Of a stretch of 13,179 nt of DNA, positions 1 through 7,397 are shown in pieces. A program made the position numbers and the translations under genes. A model generated the notes under the pieces. That model was not told the DNA's origin. It was given only the letters and a program-made list of their open reading frames with translations, and made no database searches. Each line of letters starts with the position of its first letter. Position 1 is the first letter of the stretch. The stretch is from Acholeplasmataceae bacterium UBA4853. Its GTDB lineage: Bacteria; Bacillota_I; Bacilli_A; Acholeplasmatales; Acholeplasmataceae. The stretch spans positions 1 to 13,179 of the forward strand of contig DHEJ01000024.1 in assembly GCA_002399815.1 (NCBI GenBank), in the 5' to 3' direction.

Positions 1-2
1 TT

Positions 3-77
3 TGGAGGCCCCGACCGGATTTGAACCGGCGCGTAAAGGTTTTGCAGACCTTTGCCTTACCACTTGGCTACAGGGCC
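3..77 (-). tRNA. tRNA-Cys (anticodon GCA)
   Basis: Read on the minus strand, a complete cloverleaf is present. The acceptor arm GGCCCTG pairs with CGGGGCC (one G-U pair), the anticodon loop CTGCAAA is closed by AAAGG-type pairing, and the T arm has the GGTTCAAATCC form. The anticodon is GCA. The discriminator base is U, which is a known identity element for tRNA-Cys. The 3' CCA is encoded. It stands alone here, separate from the four-tRNA cluster near 11 kb, and has its own promoter. Confidence 0.96.
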
Positions 78-90
78 AAAACGCTATTAT

Positions 91-119
91 ATTATACGTT
101 TCTAAACCCCAAAAGTCAA
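91..119 (-). promoter_or_regulatory. Promoter of tRNA-Cys
   Basis: On the minus strand a -35 TTGACT (114-119) is followed after 17 bases by a consensus -10 TATAAT (91-96). The -10 lies about 14 bases upstream of the mature tRNA 5' end, the right distance for a short leader. This near-consensus sigma-A promoter fits a highly expressed stable RNA. Confidence 0.85.
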
Positions 120-153
120 CAATGTTATTGTTATAGAATACAAGTAACTTTGA

Positions 154-1119
154 TTAGTTAGGATACTTCTCCATATTCAGTGTTTGAATCACATTTCTAA
201 CCTGATCACTCGTTAAACCAAGCTTCATGACGTAGCGATTTCTAGGATGTAATCGACAACTATCTGAACAAGAACCTAAATACTTATATTCAGAAGACTC
301 ACTGGCAAGTATTTGCTTATTACAGTCAGGATTTCCACAATTAATATATCTTTCACATGGTTCTCCAGTAAAATAATCTTTCCCTACCACTACATGTTCG
401 TGTTTGTTAATATCAACAGCTATTCTTTCATCAAATACATACATCTTACCCTCCCATAATGCACCTTGTGTATCTTCATGAGTACCATAATTATGAATGC
501 CACCATTTAACTGTGCTACATCTTCATAACCTTCTTTTAGTAACCAGCCACTAAACTTCTCACAACGTACACCACCCGTACAATAGGTTAGTATTTTTTT
601 ACCTTCAAACTTATCTTTGTTTTCTCTCATCCAACCTGGTAAGTCTCTAAAGTTTCTAATTTCAGGTTTGATCGCTCCTTTAAAATGACCTAAGTCATAC
701 TCATAGTCATTTCTAGCATCAATTACTACTGTATTAGAATCTTTTAAAGCTTCCATGAATTCAATCGGTTCTAAATGTTTACCAGTTAACTCTAATGGAT
801 TAATATCTTCTTCTAAACTTAAATTAACTAATTCTTTTTTTGCTCTCACATGCATTTTTTTAAAGGTATGACCTTCGACATGATCAATCTTAAAAAAGGT
901 ATCTTCAAAACCTTCTATACCTTTTAAGTACTCCATATAAGCATTAACCATTTCTACAGTACCTGATAATGTACCATTAATGCCTTCAGTTGCTACTAAA
1001 ACACGTCCTAACAACCCTAAACTTTTACAAAATTTCAAATGTGTATCAACAAAAGCTGGTACATCATCGATATGACGGTATTTATAATATAAAAGTACGC
1101 GATAATTCTTGTTTTCCAT
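154..1119 (-). CDS. trhO: tRNA uridine(34) 5-hydroxylase TrhO (rhodanese family)
   Basis: This is a TrhO (YceA/UPF0176) protein. The family performs oxygen-dependent hydroxylation of wobble uridine 34 in tRNA, the first step towards 5-methoxyuridine-type modifications. Numbering from the chosen start (321 aa), an N-terminal ferredoxin-like domain covers about 1-95 with the family motif TEGINGT (44-50). A rhodanese domain covers about 115-215, with the active-site loop CTGGVRCE and catalytic Cys180. A Cys-rich tail follows (Cys255, 261, 266, 284, 288), possibly metal-binding. The frame can be extended to a GTG at 1149, but I chose the ATG at 1119: it has an AGGA Shine-Dalgarno 7 bases upstream, family members begin near the MENKNYRV segment, and a TATAAT box at 1153-1158 would start transcription downstream of the GTG. 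Identity is firm; substrate tRNAs are inferred from the family. Confidence 0.95.
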   Translation of the reverse strand: MENKNYRVLLYYKYRHIDDVPAFVDTHLKFCKSLGLLGRVLVATEGINGTLSGTVEMVNAYMEYLKGIEGFEDTFFKIDHVEGHTFKKMHVRAKKELVNLSLEEDINPLELTGKHLEPIEFMEALKDSNTVVIDARNDYEYDLGHFKGAIKPEIRNFRDLPGWMRENKDKFEGKKILTYCTGGVRCEKFSGWLLKEGYEDVAQLNGGIHNYGTHEDTQGALWEGKMYVFDERIAVDINKHEHVVVGKDYFTGEPCERYINCGNPDCNKQILASESSEYKYLGSCSDSCRLHPRNRYVMKLGLTSDQVRNVIQTLNMEKYPN

Positions 1120-1152
1120 AATTATTTCCTTTGATAATTTTTTATGCACTAT

Positions 1153-1158
1153 ATTATA
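1153..1158 (-). promoter_or_regulatory. -10 box for trhO
   Basis: A perfect TATAAT on the minus strand, about 34 bases before the trhO ATG. The -35 region (TTCATT at 17 bases spacing, 1176-1181) matches consensus poorly, so this is probably a moderate promoter. It is divergent from the clpB promoter and separated from its CIRCE by about 20 bases. Confidence 0.55.
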
Positions 1159-1203
1159 CCTAATCTAGGTCTTTAAATGAAAAGTTTTGCTTATAACACA
1201 TAA

Positions 1204-1230
1204 TTAGCACTCATCACTTGACAGTGCCAA
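1204..1230. promoter_or_regulatory. CIRCE element (HrcA operator)
   Basis: The left arm TTAGCACTC (1204-1212) matches the CIRCE consensus exactly. It is followed by a 9-base spacer and then CAGTGCCAA (1222-1230), which matches 7 of 9 bases of the consensus right arm GAGTGCTAA. The element overlaps the -35 box of the clpB promoter, so a bound HrcA repressor would block RNA polymerase. In Firmicutes and Mollicutes, CIRCE with HrcA controls heat-shock chaperone genes, and CIRCE upstream of clpB is known in mycoplasmas. hrcA itself is not in this window. Confidence 0.9.
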
Positions 1231-1246
1231 AAAATGAGATTATAAT
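1218..1246 (+). promoter_or_regulatory. Consensus sigma-A promoter of clpB
   Basis: A perfect -35 TTGACA (1218-1223), a 17-base spacer and a perfect -10 TATAAT (1241-1246). The -35 lies within the CIRCE element: a very strong promoter kept off by a repressor, the usual arrangement for heat-shock genes in this group. A strong Shine-Dalgarno AGGAGG (1272-1277) precedes the ATG at 1283. Confidence 0.93.
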
Positions 1247-1282
1247 ATCTTTGTATTTATGAATGTTTTATAGGAGGATACT

Positions 1283-3415
1283 ATGCAATTTAATCAATTA
1301 GAAGATTATTCTAAAGATCCAGATATATTAAATAAATTCGGTAGAAACATTGTTGATGCTGTTAAATCAGGTAAGATTGACCCTGTTATTGGCCGTGAAG
1401 AAGAAATACGTAGAATTATTAAAATACTTAGTCGAAAAACTAAGAATAACCCCGTTTTAATCGGTGAACCAGGTGTTGGTAAAACGGCAATTGTTGAAGG
1501 TTTAGCAAGACGAATTGTGGATAAAGACGTCCCAATTAGCTTACAAGATAAAATCATCTATGAACTAGATTTAGCAGCTTTAGTCGCAGGTGCAAAATTT
1601 CGTGGTGAATTTGAAGAACGACTTAAAGCCGTCTTAAATAAAATTAAAGAATCTGATGGTAACATCATCTTATTTATTGATGAACTTCACACAATTGTCG
1701 GTGCTGGTCGTGCCGATGGTGCTATGGATGCATCAAATATGTTAAAACCAATGCTTGCACGTGGTGAATTACACTGTATAGGTGCAACAACTCTCAATGA
1801 ATATCGCTTATATATTGAAAAAGACTCTGCCTTAGAAAGAAGATTCCAAAAGATTTTAGTCTTAGAACCAACCATTGAAGATTCAATTTCTATTTTAAGA
1901 GGCTTAAAAGATCGTTTTGAAGCACACCATGGTGTGCATATTCAAGATAACGCAATTGTAGCTGCTGCTACGTTATCATCAAGATACATTACAGACCGAT
2001 TCCTACCTGATAAAGCTATCGACTTAATTGATGAAGCTTGTTCTTCTATCCGTATGGAAATCGATTCAATGCCGATTGAACTAGATGATGTCCAAAGAAA
2101 GTTAATGCAATTAGAAATTGAAAAGAGTGCTCTTTCTAAGGAATCTGATTTAATGTCTAAAGAAAGACTATCTAAAATCAATCATGATATTGAATCCTAT
2201 AAAAAAGAGGAATCAGATTTAAAGAAACGATGGGAGTTAGAAAAATCTCATTTAGTTGAAATTAAAAAGAAAAAAGAAATCTTAGAAAAATATAAAAATG
2301 ATTTAAATACCGCCTATAATGCTGGTAACTACTCTAAGGCTGCCGAACTACAATACTCATTAATCCCAGCCTTAGAAAAAGATATTAATCTCTTATCAAG
2401 TAGTGATCAAGAAGATAAATTATTAACTGAAACAGTTACTGCTGAAAATATCGCAGAAATCGTTAGTAAGTGGACACATATCCCATTAACTAAACTAATC
2501 TCTGGAGACCGTGAAAAACTAAAGAATCTAGAAAGTAACTTAATGAAAAGAGTCATTGGTCAAGACCATGCACTCAAACTCGTTAGTAATGCTATCATTC
2601 GTCAAAGAGCTGGTATTAAAGATGCCAATAAACCAATTGGTACCTTCTTATTCTTAGGTCCAACAGGTGTTGGTAAAACAGAGGTGGCACGTTCTTTAGC
2701 AGACTTTATGTTTGATAGTGAATCTCATATGGTTAGAATTGATATGTCTGAATACATGGAACCTCATAGCGTTTCAAGATTAATCGGTGCACCTCCAGGA
2801 TATGTTGGATATGATCAAGGTGGTCAACTCACTGAGGCAATCAGACGTATGCCTTATTCTATTGTATTATTTGATGAAATCGAAAAGGCACATCCCGATG
2901 TATTTAACATCCTACTTCAAGTACTGGATGATGGTCGTTTAACTGATGCTCAAGGTAGAACGGTAGACTTTAAAAACACCATCATCATAATGACTTCAAA
3001 TATTGGTTCAGAATACTTATTATCAAGTGATGCTAATGCTCATACAAAAGTCGATGAACTTGTTAAAAAATCATTTAAACCAGAATTTCTAAATCGTATC
3101 GATGAAATCATTACATTTAATCCATTAGGATTTAAAGTACAAGTATTAATCGCTAGAAAGATGCTTGATGAATTAGAAGTTAGATTATCCAAACAAAATG
3201 TCTTAATCCATTTTGGAGAAGATATCTTAAAATACGTTATTAAAAACGGTTATGATGAACAATATGGTGCAAGACCTCTTAAACGATTCATTCAAAGATC
3301 GATTGAAACATTCATAGCTCAAGAAATCATAAATGATCACATTCTACCGAATATCTTATATGATGTGTTTGTTCAAGATGATATCTTAAGTATAGAAAAA
3401 CATGTGTCTAATTAA
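1283..3415 (+). CDS. clpB: ATP-dependent disaggregase ClpB, N-domain-less form
   Basis: ClpB is a hexameric AAA+ chaperone that works with DnaK to pull proteins out of aggregates in the cytoplasm. At 710 aa, AAA1 has Walker A GEPGVGKT (61-68), pore loop KFRGEFEER (105-113), Walker B ILFIDE ending at Glu134, and the Arg pair RR at 186-187. A long Lys/Glu-rich coiled coil (about 260-375) is the ClpB-type M domain and distinguishes it from ClpC or ClpE. AAA2 has Walker A GPTGVGKT (459-466), pore loop GYVGYDQGG (506-514), Walker B SIVLFDE (526-532) and a sensor-2 YGARPLKR near the C-terminus. No IGF/LGF ClpP-docking loop was noticed. The usual roughly 150-residue substrate-binding N-domain is absent: the protein starts just before AAA1, as mycoplasma ClpB does. 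Strong SD AGGAGG; likely heat-induced through CIRCE. Confidence 0.97.
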   Translation: MQFNQLEDYSKDPDILNKFGRNIVDAVKSGKIDPVIGREEEIRRIIKILSRKTKNNPVLIGEPGVGKTAIVEGLARRIVDKDVPISLQDKIIYELDLAALVAGAKFRGEFEERLKAVLNKIKESDGNIILFIDELHTIVGAGRADGAMDASNMLKPMLARGELHCIGATTLNEYRLYIEKDSALERRFQKILVLEPTIEDSISILRGLKDRFEAHHGVHIQDNAIVAAATLSSRYITDRFLPDKAIDLIDEACSSIRMEIDSMPIELDDVQRKLMQLEIEKSALSKESDLMSKERLSKINHDIESYKKEESDLKKRWELEKSHLVEIKKKKEILEKYKNDLNTAYNAGNYSKAAELQYSLIPALEKDINLLSSSDQEDKLLTETVTAENIAEIVSKWTHIPLTKLISGDREKLKNLESNLMKRVIGQDHALKLVSNAIIRQRAGIKDANKPIGTFLFLGPTGVGKTEVARSLADFMFDSESHMVRIDMSEYMEPHSVSRLIGAPPGYVGYDQGGQLTEAIRRMPYSIVLFDEIEKAHPDVFNILLQVLDDGRLTDAQGRTVDFKNTIIIMTSNIGSEYLLSSDANAHTKVDELVKKSFKPEFLNRIDEIITFNPLGFKVQVLIARKMLDELEVRLSKQNVLIHFGEDILKYVIKNGYDEQYGARPLKRFIQRSIETFIAQEIINDHILPNILYDVFVQDDILSIEKHVSN

Positions 3416-3417
3416 TG

Positions 3418-3444
3418 AAAACAGCCTATAACTAGGCTGTTTTT
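3418..3444. terminator. Bidirectional terminator between clpB and the ppx-like gene
   Basis: A perfect 10-bp stem, AAAACAGCCT (3418-3427) with AGGCTGTTTT (3434-3443), closes the 6-base loop ATAACT. T runs occur on both strands, so it can end both convergent transcripts. The stop codon (TAG) of the minus-strand ppx-like gene starts in the loop and ends at the first base of the stem. Confidence 0.92.
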
Positions 3445-4325
3445 ATATGATCTAAGATATATCCTTCTCTAATACCACTTTGTGAGATAAATACTTTTTC
3501 AATGTCAAAATAATTCATAATCGAATCTAAAATGATTAATCCAGGTAAAATTGTATGTAATCTTTCTGGAATCATTCGAATAATGGATAAATAGGTTTGT
3601 TTTTTTGATGGATCAATTTTATTAATTAAATCTTTAATATTACTTCTAGTTAAATAAGTAATCTTCTTACCATTAAAACTTTCAATTAATACCTTAGCGG
3701 CTTTTAGACTACCACCAATACCGTAAATATGATCAAACTTCATTTGAGTTACCTTACTAAAAGATAATGCATTAAATACTGCTTTTTGAATGCGTTCTTT
3801 TTCTTGGCTTGTTGGAAGTATTTCTTTAACAAATGTAATAAATGAATTTAAAGAACCAAGCGGTAGTGAATGTGCTTCTAAAACCTTTCCTTCTTTAATT
3901 AAAGTAACTTCAGTTGAACCCCCACCAATATCAAGTACAACACCATGATCAAAATCTGTTTGAGACCTAACCCCTCTAACCCCATATAAAGCTTCAGATT
4001 TTTCATCCAGTAATTCAACTTTAACCTCACATGCTTTATTAATACGGTTAATAATCTCATTTTGGTTACGTGCATTTCTTATGGTTGCTGTTGCTATGAC
4101 ATAAAGTTTTTTTAATTCAAATGCTGCTGCTTCATCTTTAAATGTTTTAACAACATCAATTGCACTTGAAATTCCAAGGTCAGATAAATAACCTTCAGGT
4201 AGTACATAACTGGCAAGACCAACAACTGCACGCTTAGAGTAAATATTCTTTAAAACTGAATCTTTATATGAAAAAATCTCTAATCTAACTGAATTTGAGC
4301 CTAAATCAATAATCCCATAGTTCAT
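3432..4325 (-). CDS. Ppx/GppA family phosphatase (short, single-module form)
   Basis: The family hydrolyses inorganic polyphosphate and/or pppGpp using an ASKHA-type (actin-like) fold. At 297 aa the visible motifs are the N-terminal phosphate-1 segment DLGSNSVR (7-14), the ATATIRNARN segment (78-87), the catalytic-Glu region near Glu111 (EKSEALYGV), the second phosphate loop LDIGGGSTE (131-139), a GIGGSLKA segment (202-209) and the C-terminal motifs ERLHTILPGL (254-263) and SGIREGYI (283-290). Long Ppx/GppA enzymes (about 500 aa) carry an extra C-terminal HD-like domain. It is missing here, as in the roughly 300-aa class, which can act on polyphosphate or pppGpp. The sequence alone does not tell which. 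SD AGGTGG lies 7 bases before the ATG. It is convergent with clpB and divergent from the SHOCT gene at 4455. Confidence 0.88.
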   Translation of the reverse strand: MNYGIIDLGSNSVRLEIFSYKDSVLKNIYSKRAVVGLASYVLPEGYLSDLGISSAIDVVKTFKDEAAAFELKKLYVIATATIRNARNQNEIINRINKACEVKVELLDEKSEALYGVRGVRSQTDFDHGVVLDIGGGSTEVTLIKEGKVLEAHSLPLGSLNSFITFVKEILPTSQEKERIQKAVFNALSFSKVTQMKFDHIYGIGGSLKAAKVLIESFNGKKITYLTRSNIKDLINKIDPSKKQTYLSIIRMIPERLHTILPGLIILDSIMNYFDIEKVFISQSGIREGYILDHIKTA

Positions 4326-4406
4326 AAGAACACCACCTTTTAATTAAATGATATCAAAATTAATATAACTTTGCACCAATTTGAATACTTTTTTATATAA
4401 CATTCG

Positions 4407-4435
4407 TTGATAAATTATTCGATTGTTGATATTAT
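4407..4435 (+). promoter_or_regulatory. Promoter of the SHOCT membrane protein at 4455
   Basis: -35 TTGATA (4407-4412), a 17-base spacer and -10 TATTAT (4430-4435); each hexamer matches consensus at 5 of 6 positions. The start point would fall near 4442, giving a very short leader with the AAGGAG Shine-Dalgarno (4442-4447) almost at the 5' end. A weaker pair upstream (TTGCAC 4371-4376, TATATA 4394-4399, 17-base spacing) would give a longer leader. Confidence 0.65.
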
Positions 4436-4454
4436 ATAAGAAAGGAGCGTTACT

Positions 4455-5135
4455 ATGAAGAAAAAATATAACACGGCATTACTCTCTGGTGGAATCGCAA
4501 TTCTACTTTCCCAGATCGCAGCATTTGTTTTACAAGATTACTTTGGTCGTTCATACTTGACCTTAGCATTTCAGTTAGATACATTCATCATGCTTGCAAT
4601 TTCATTTATCTTAATACTACAGTTTAAATCATTCGATAAATTTATAGCAATCATTTTAGTTATTTATGGTGCTTTCAATCTGATCCATGGTGTAAGCAGT
4701 AATTATGCAATCGGACAAGTTGTTGGTTCACTAGAAGTTGAAGTTATGGTTGTACTTGGACTGTTAATTGGACATGCATTATTCGAGATCAGTGCACTAT
4801 TCATTTTACTTCATTCAACTCAGCCAAGATTTGAAACGAAGTTTACAAAGAAATTTGTACTCATATCTTTAATTATTGCATTAGTATTATTTAGTGGTAT
4901 CTCAGTATTCTTAACACAAATGGAAATCATCCAAATTGTTAAAACTGTTGGTTCTATCCTAGCTATTGGTGCTTTATATATTACAATGTATATCCTTGTT
5001 GAAGAAAAACCAGTGGTTGAAGAAAAATCAATCGAAGTTGGACATCAATCAAGTCGCCTAGCAGAATTAGAAAGATTATATCAACGCGGTATTATTACTA
5101 AAGACGAATACGAATCCAGAAAATCAACTTTATAA
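4455..5135 (+). CDS. Multi-pass membrane protein with C-terminal SHOCT domain
   Basis: I recognise the tail but not the main domain. At 226 aa, six hydrophobic stretches are plausible membrane helices (about 6-27, 34-56, 62-80, 93-120, 134-155 and 160-182). A short acidic linker follows (183-200), then a SHOCT module (201-226) with the signature LAELERLYQRGIITKDEYESRK: a short amphipathic helix, the turn G-I-I-T, and the EY..R end. SHOCT tails occur on many unrelated membrane or PH-like proteins and are thought to mediate oligomerisation or protein contacts. The gene is monocistronic: own promoter, SD AAGGAG 7 bases from the ATG, terminator 12 bases after the stop. It is longer than the three SHOCT proteins at 6919-8241 and does not begin with their MNKT signature, so it shares the tail rather than the whole protein with them. 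Confidence 0.8.
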   Translation: MKKKYNTALLSGGIAILLSQIAAFVLQDYFGRSYLTLAFQLDTFIMLAISFILILQFKSFDKFIAIILVIYGAFNLIHGVSSNYAIGQVVGSLEVEVMVVLGLLIGHALFEISALFILLHSTQPRFETKFTKKFVLISLIIALVLFSGISVFLTQMEIIQIVKTVGSILAIGALYITMYILVEEKPVVEEKSIEVGHQSSRLAELERLYQRGIITKDEYESRKSTL

Positions 5136-5147
5136 TTCATTAAAAAT

Positions 5148-5208
5148 AAAATAGGTCTAAATTATCTAATGTATATCATACATTTAATAATCCGTAGACC
5201 TATTTTTT
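5148..5208. terminator. Bidirectional terminator between the SHOCT gene and the GGDEF-EAL gene
   Basis: A 12-bp perfect outer stem, AAAATAGGTCTA (5148-5159) with TAGACCTATTTT (5195-5206), encloses a second AT-rich hairpin (AATGTAT-ATC-ATACATT, extended by ATTAT/ATAAT). T-rich runs follow on both strands. It overlaps the stop codon of the minus-strand gene by two bases and serves both convergent transcripts. Confidence 0.88.
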
Positions 5209-6805
5209 ATTTAACATTTAATAACTCGTTTAATTCTTCAACCTTTAGTGGTTTATGGTATAAAAATCCTTGAACAAAATCCACTTCAAATTGCTTTAAC
5301 ACTTCAACTTGACTATCAGTCTCAACACCTTCTAATACAACTTGTTTACCTAATGAATGCGATAAATCTAATACAAACTTCAAGAAGTGTTGTTCAGATT
5401 CATATTTATCAATATTTTGAATAAACCCACGGTCCATCTTAATAATATCAACCGGTAAATGTTTAAAGTATGTTAAAGATGAATATCCGGTACCAAAATC
5501 ATCTAGTGCTATTAAATAACCAGCTTCTTTTAATTGTTTAATAACCAATAAAGCTTGATCAATCTTTTCTAGAATAACTGATTCTGTAACTTCAATAATT
5601 ACTTGATTTCTTTTTATATGATATTGATCCGCTAATTGATTTAAATCCTCTAAAAACTCAGGATGCATCAATACCTTAGGTGAGATATTAATATCTACAC
5701 GCATATCAATACCTGCTTGATTCCAAGCTTCAATTTGTTTAAATACAGCATTACAAACAAAGACTGTTAATTCAACAATTGAACCGGATATTTCTGATAA
5801 ATAAATGAAATCATTGGGTGGAATAAATCCTAATGTAGGATGTTGCCATCGAATCAATGCTTCTACTTTGTTAATCTTTAAACTATTAAACTCTAAAATC
5901 GGTTGATATACAATATAAAACTCGTTATTCAATAAAGAAGGTTTAATTGCATTCGTTCTTGTAACTTCTTTTTCTTTCAATTGATGCATGAAAGAATTAT
6001 AAAATACAATTTGATCTTTCCCATTTTTCTTTGCTAATCCTAAAGCAACATCCGAACATCTTAAAATATCTGTATAGGTTGAACCATGTTCTGGATAACT
6101 TGCAATACCAGCGCTCGCTGTATAAAAGTAGGCTTCACTTTGTTGTTTAATAAGTTCTTTAATGGAATCAATTAACTTATTTGAAAACTCAAGAATTTTA
6201 TCATATGCTTGAATATCTTTGATCAATATAATAAAACCATCTTCGCTCATTCTTGCTACTAAATTGCCATTAGCAATTCTATCTAGTTCTTTAGCAATTA
6301 ATAATAAGGCATGATCACCCCATACATGCCCTTTTAATTCATTAATAACACCAAAGTCATCAATATCTATTGAAAGTAGTGTAAATGGTGTTTTTTGTTC
6401 AATTAAACGATTAACCTTTTGTTCTAAACGATTCTTATTGCTTAAACCAGTTAATGCATCGTAAAAAGCTAACTTATAATGCTTATTCTCAAGTTCTATT
6501 AATGCTTCATTTTTTTGATTTAACTGTTGTAAAACATTATATAGTTTAATATTTGAATCTATGAATCTTTTAACTTTTCTAAGTACAATAAAATAATACA
6601 CCACACCAATAAGACCGAGTGATGAAATGCCTTTGATTGCTTGAAACGTAATGAGTAAAGCCGGATCTGTAACCCATGTTGCAAGTAACCAATCGCTAAT
6701 AATTAAATAACCATATGCAATAACAAAATACCAAAATGTTATTTCAAAAGTTTCTTGGTAAGCACTTTTGACGTTTTGATTTTCATGATTCCTTAAGTTA
6801 CCCAT
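5207..6805 (-). CDS. Membrane GGDEF-EAL protein, probable c-di-GMP phosphodiesterase
   Basis: Numbered from the chosen start (532 aa), two membrane helices (about 22-43 and 52-76) are followed by a short coiled linker, a GGDEF-fold domain (about 114-270, beginning DALTGLSNK) and an EAL domain (about 285-520). The GGDEF signature is replaced by S-E-D-G-F (187-191), so cyclase activity is unlikely. In the EAL domain all canonical metal and catalytic residues appear: E315 (EAL), N373 (NISP), E405 (EVTES), D435-D436 (DDFGTGYSS), K456 (IKMD), E492 (EGVET) and Q512 (QGF). Expected activity is cleavage of c-di-GMP to pGpG at the inner membrane face, perhaps tuned by nucleotide binding to the degenerate GGDEF. 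An ATG at 6835 would add 10 residues, but it has no Shine-Dalgarno and sits at the predicted transcription start. The ATG at 6805 has GGTGGAG just upstream. Confidence 0.9.
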   Translation of the reverse strand: MGNLRNHENQNVKSAYQETFEITFWYFVIAYGYLIISDWLLATWVTDPALLITFQAIKGISSLGLIGVVYYFIVLRKVKRFIDSNIKLYNVLQQLNQKNEALIELENKHYKLAFYDALTGLSNKNRLEQKVNRLIEQKTPFTLLSIDIDDFGVINELKGHVWGDHALLLIAKELDRIANGNLVARMSEDGFIILIKDIQAYDKILEFSNKLIDSIKELIKQQSEAYFYTASAGIASYPEHGSTYTDILRCSDVALGLAKKNGKDQIVFYNSFMHQLKEKEVTRTNAIKPSLLNNEFYIVYQPILEFNSLKINKVEALIRWQHPTLGFIPPNDFIYLSEISGSIVELTVFVCNAVFKQIEAWNQAGIDMRVDINISPKVLMHPEFLEDLNQLADQYHIKRNQVIIEVTESVILEKIDQALLVIKQLKEAGYLIALDDFGTGYSSLTYFKHLPVDIIKMDRGFIQNIDKYESEQHFLKFVLDLSHSLGKQVVLEGVETDSQVEVLKQFEVDFVQGFLYHKPLKVEELNELLNVK

Positions 6806-6839
6806 AATCTCCACCAGTTTTTTATATTTGCGCATTTCT

Positions 6840-6867
6840 ATTGTACATGACTTTTGACAGAAATCAA
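6840..6867 (-). promoter_or_regulatory. Promoter of the GGDEF-EAL gene
   Basis: On the minus strand, -35 TTGATT (6862-6867), a 16-base spacer and -10 TACAAT (6840-6845). The start point would be near 6833, which supports use of the inner ATG at 6805. The promoter sits directly downstream of the terminator of the SHOCT operon. Confidence 0.6.
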
Positions 6868-6870
6868 ATT

Positions 6871-6901
6871 AAAATACAATCTCCCATTTTACTGGGAGAT
6901 T
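6871..6901 (-). terminator. Terminator of the SHOCT operon
   Basis: A 9-bp perfect stem, AATCTCCCA (6878-6886) with TGGGAGATT (6893-6901), and a 6-base loop. On the minus strand it is followed by GTATTTT. It lies 17 bases beyond the stop codon of the last SHOCT gene and separates that operon from the GGDEF-EAL promoter. Confidence 0.82.
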
Positions 6902-6918
6902 TATATCTTATGATTTTT

Positions 6919-7395
6919 TTATACTCTATTAATAAGTTTACTACGTCTTTCTTGATATTCAGCATCACTAATTAAGCCTTTATTAAATAAACTATCTAAT
7001 GCTTTTAAATCGTTTTCTAGTGAATTTGAATTACTTAATGCTGCTGCTGAAACTTCATGTTTAGCGTTTGCACCTAAGATACCAAAAATACCACCGATTA
7101 ACCCTGCACCAAATAATAAATAAATGCTCCAACCCAATGCTTCTTTACGAGATGCATTATCTTTTCTTGCTGCATTAATTCTAACTGCAGCAACAATATT
7201 TAAAGCAGCAAATACTAACATAACAAATCCAAGTGCATTAAACATTGAGTAGATCCACTCTGGAACTTGTCCAGCTAGTTCTGGATCCATTTCAAATATA
7301 GTTCTAAATCCAAAGAATTGAAATGCTGCAGATACTCCACTTAAAGCACCAAGTACTGCAAATATGACTGCAACTAATAAGAATGTTTTATTCAT
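6919..7395 (-). CDS. Small SHOCT membrane protein, paralogue 3 (last gene of operon)
   Basis: A 158-aa member of a local paralogous family of unknown function. It begins MNKTFLLVAVIFAVLGAL, which is a first membrane helix. A second helix spans about 52-72. A third contains the block WSIYLLF...LIGGIFGILGA (89-109), found in similar form in both neighbours. After a Ser/Ala/Asn-rich linker comes a SHOCT tail (126-155) with LKALDSLFNKGLISDAEYQERR. The start is 2 bases after the stop of the upstream paralogue (7398-7775), with a GGAG about 11 bases before the ATG inside that gene, so translation is probably coupled. A loop of about 25 residues between helices 1 and 2 (about 27-51, with an acidic EMDPEL) is the main difference from paralogue 2. 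A signalling or scaffold role for SHOCT is only a family guess. Confidence 0.78.
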   Translation of the reverse strand: MNKTFLLVAVIFAVLGALSGVSAAFQFFGFRTIFEMDPELAGQVPEWIYSMFNALGFVMLVFAALNIVAAVRINAARKDNASRKEALGWSIYLLFGAGLIGGIFGILGANAKHEVSAAALSNSNSLENDLKALDSLFNKGLISDAEYQERRSKLINRV

Positions 7396-7397
7396 TA

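Noticed and set aside
118..132. Hairpin AACAAT-GTT-ATTGTT as terminator of trhO
   Set aside because: Only 6 AT-rich pairs, no following T run of note, and it overlaps the -35 of the tRNA-Cys promoter.
1120..1149. GTG start extending trhO by 10 residues
   Set aside because: It lies upstream of the transcription start predicted from the TATAAT at 1153-1158 and lacks a Shine-Dalgarno; the ATG at 1119 has AGGA at 7 bases.
1158..1170. Short palindrome ACCTA-ATC-TAGGT upstream of the trhO -10
   Set aside because: 5-bp arms are expected by chance in AT-rich DNA, and it is not linked to a second copy.
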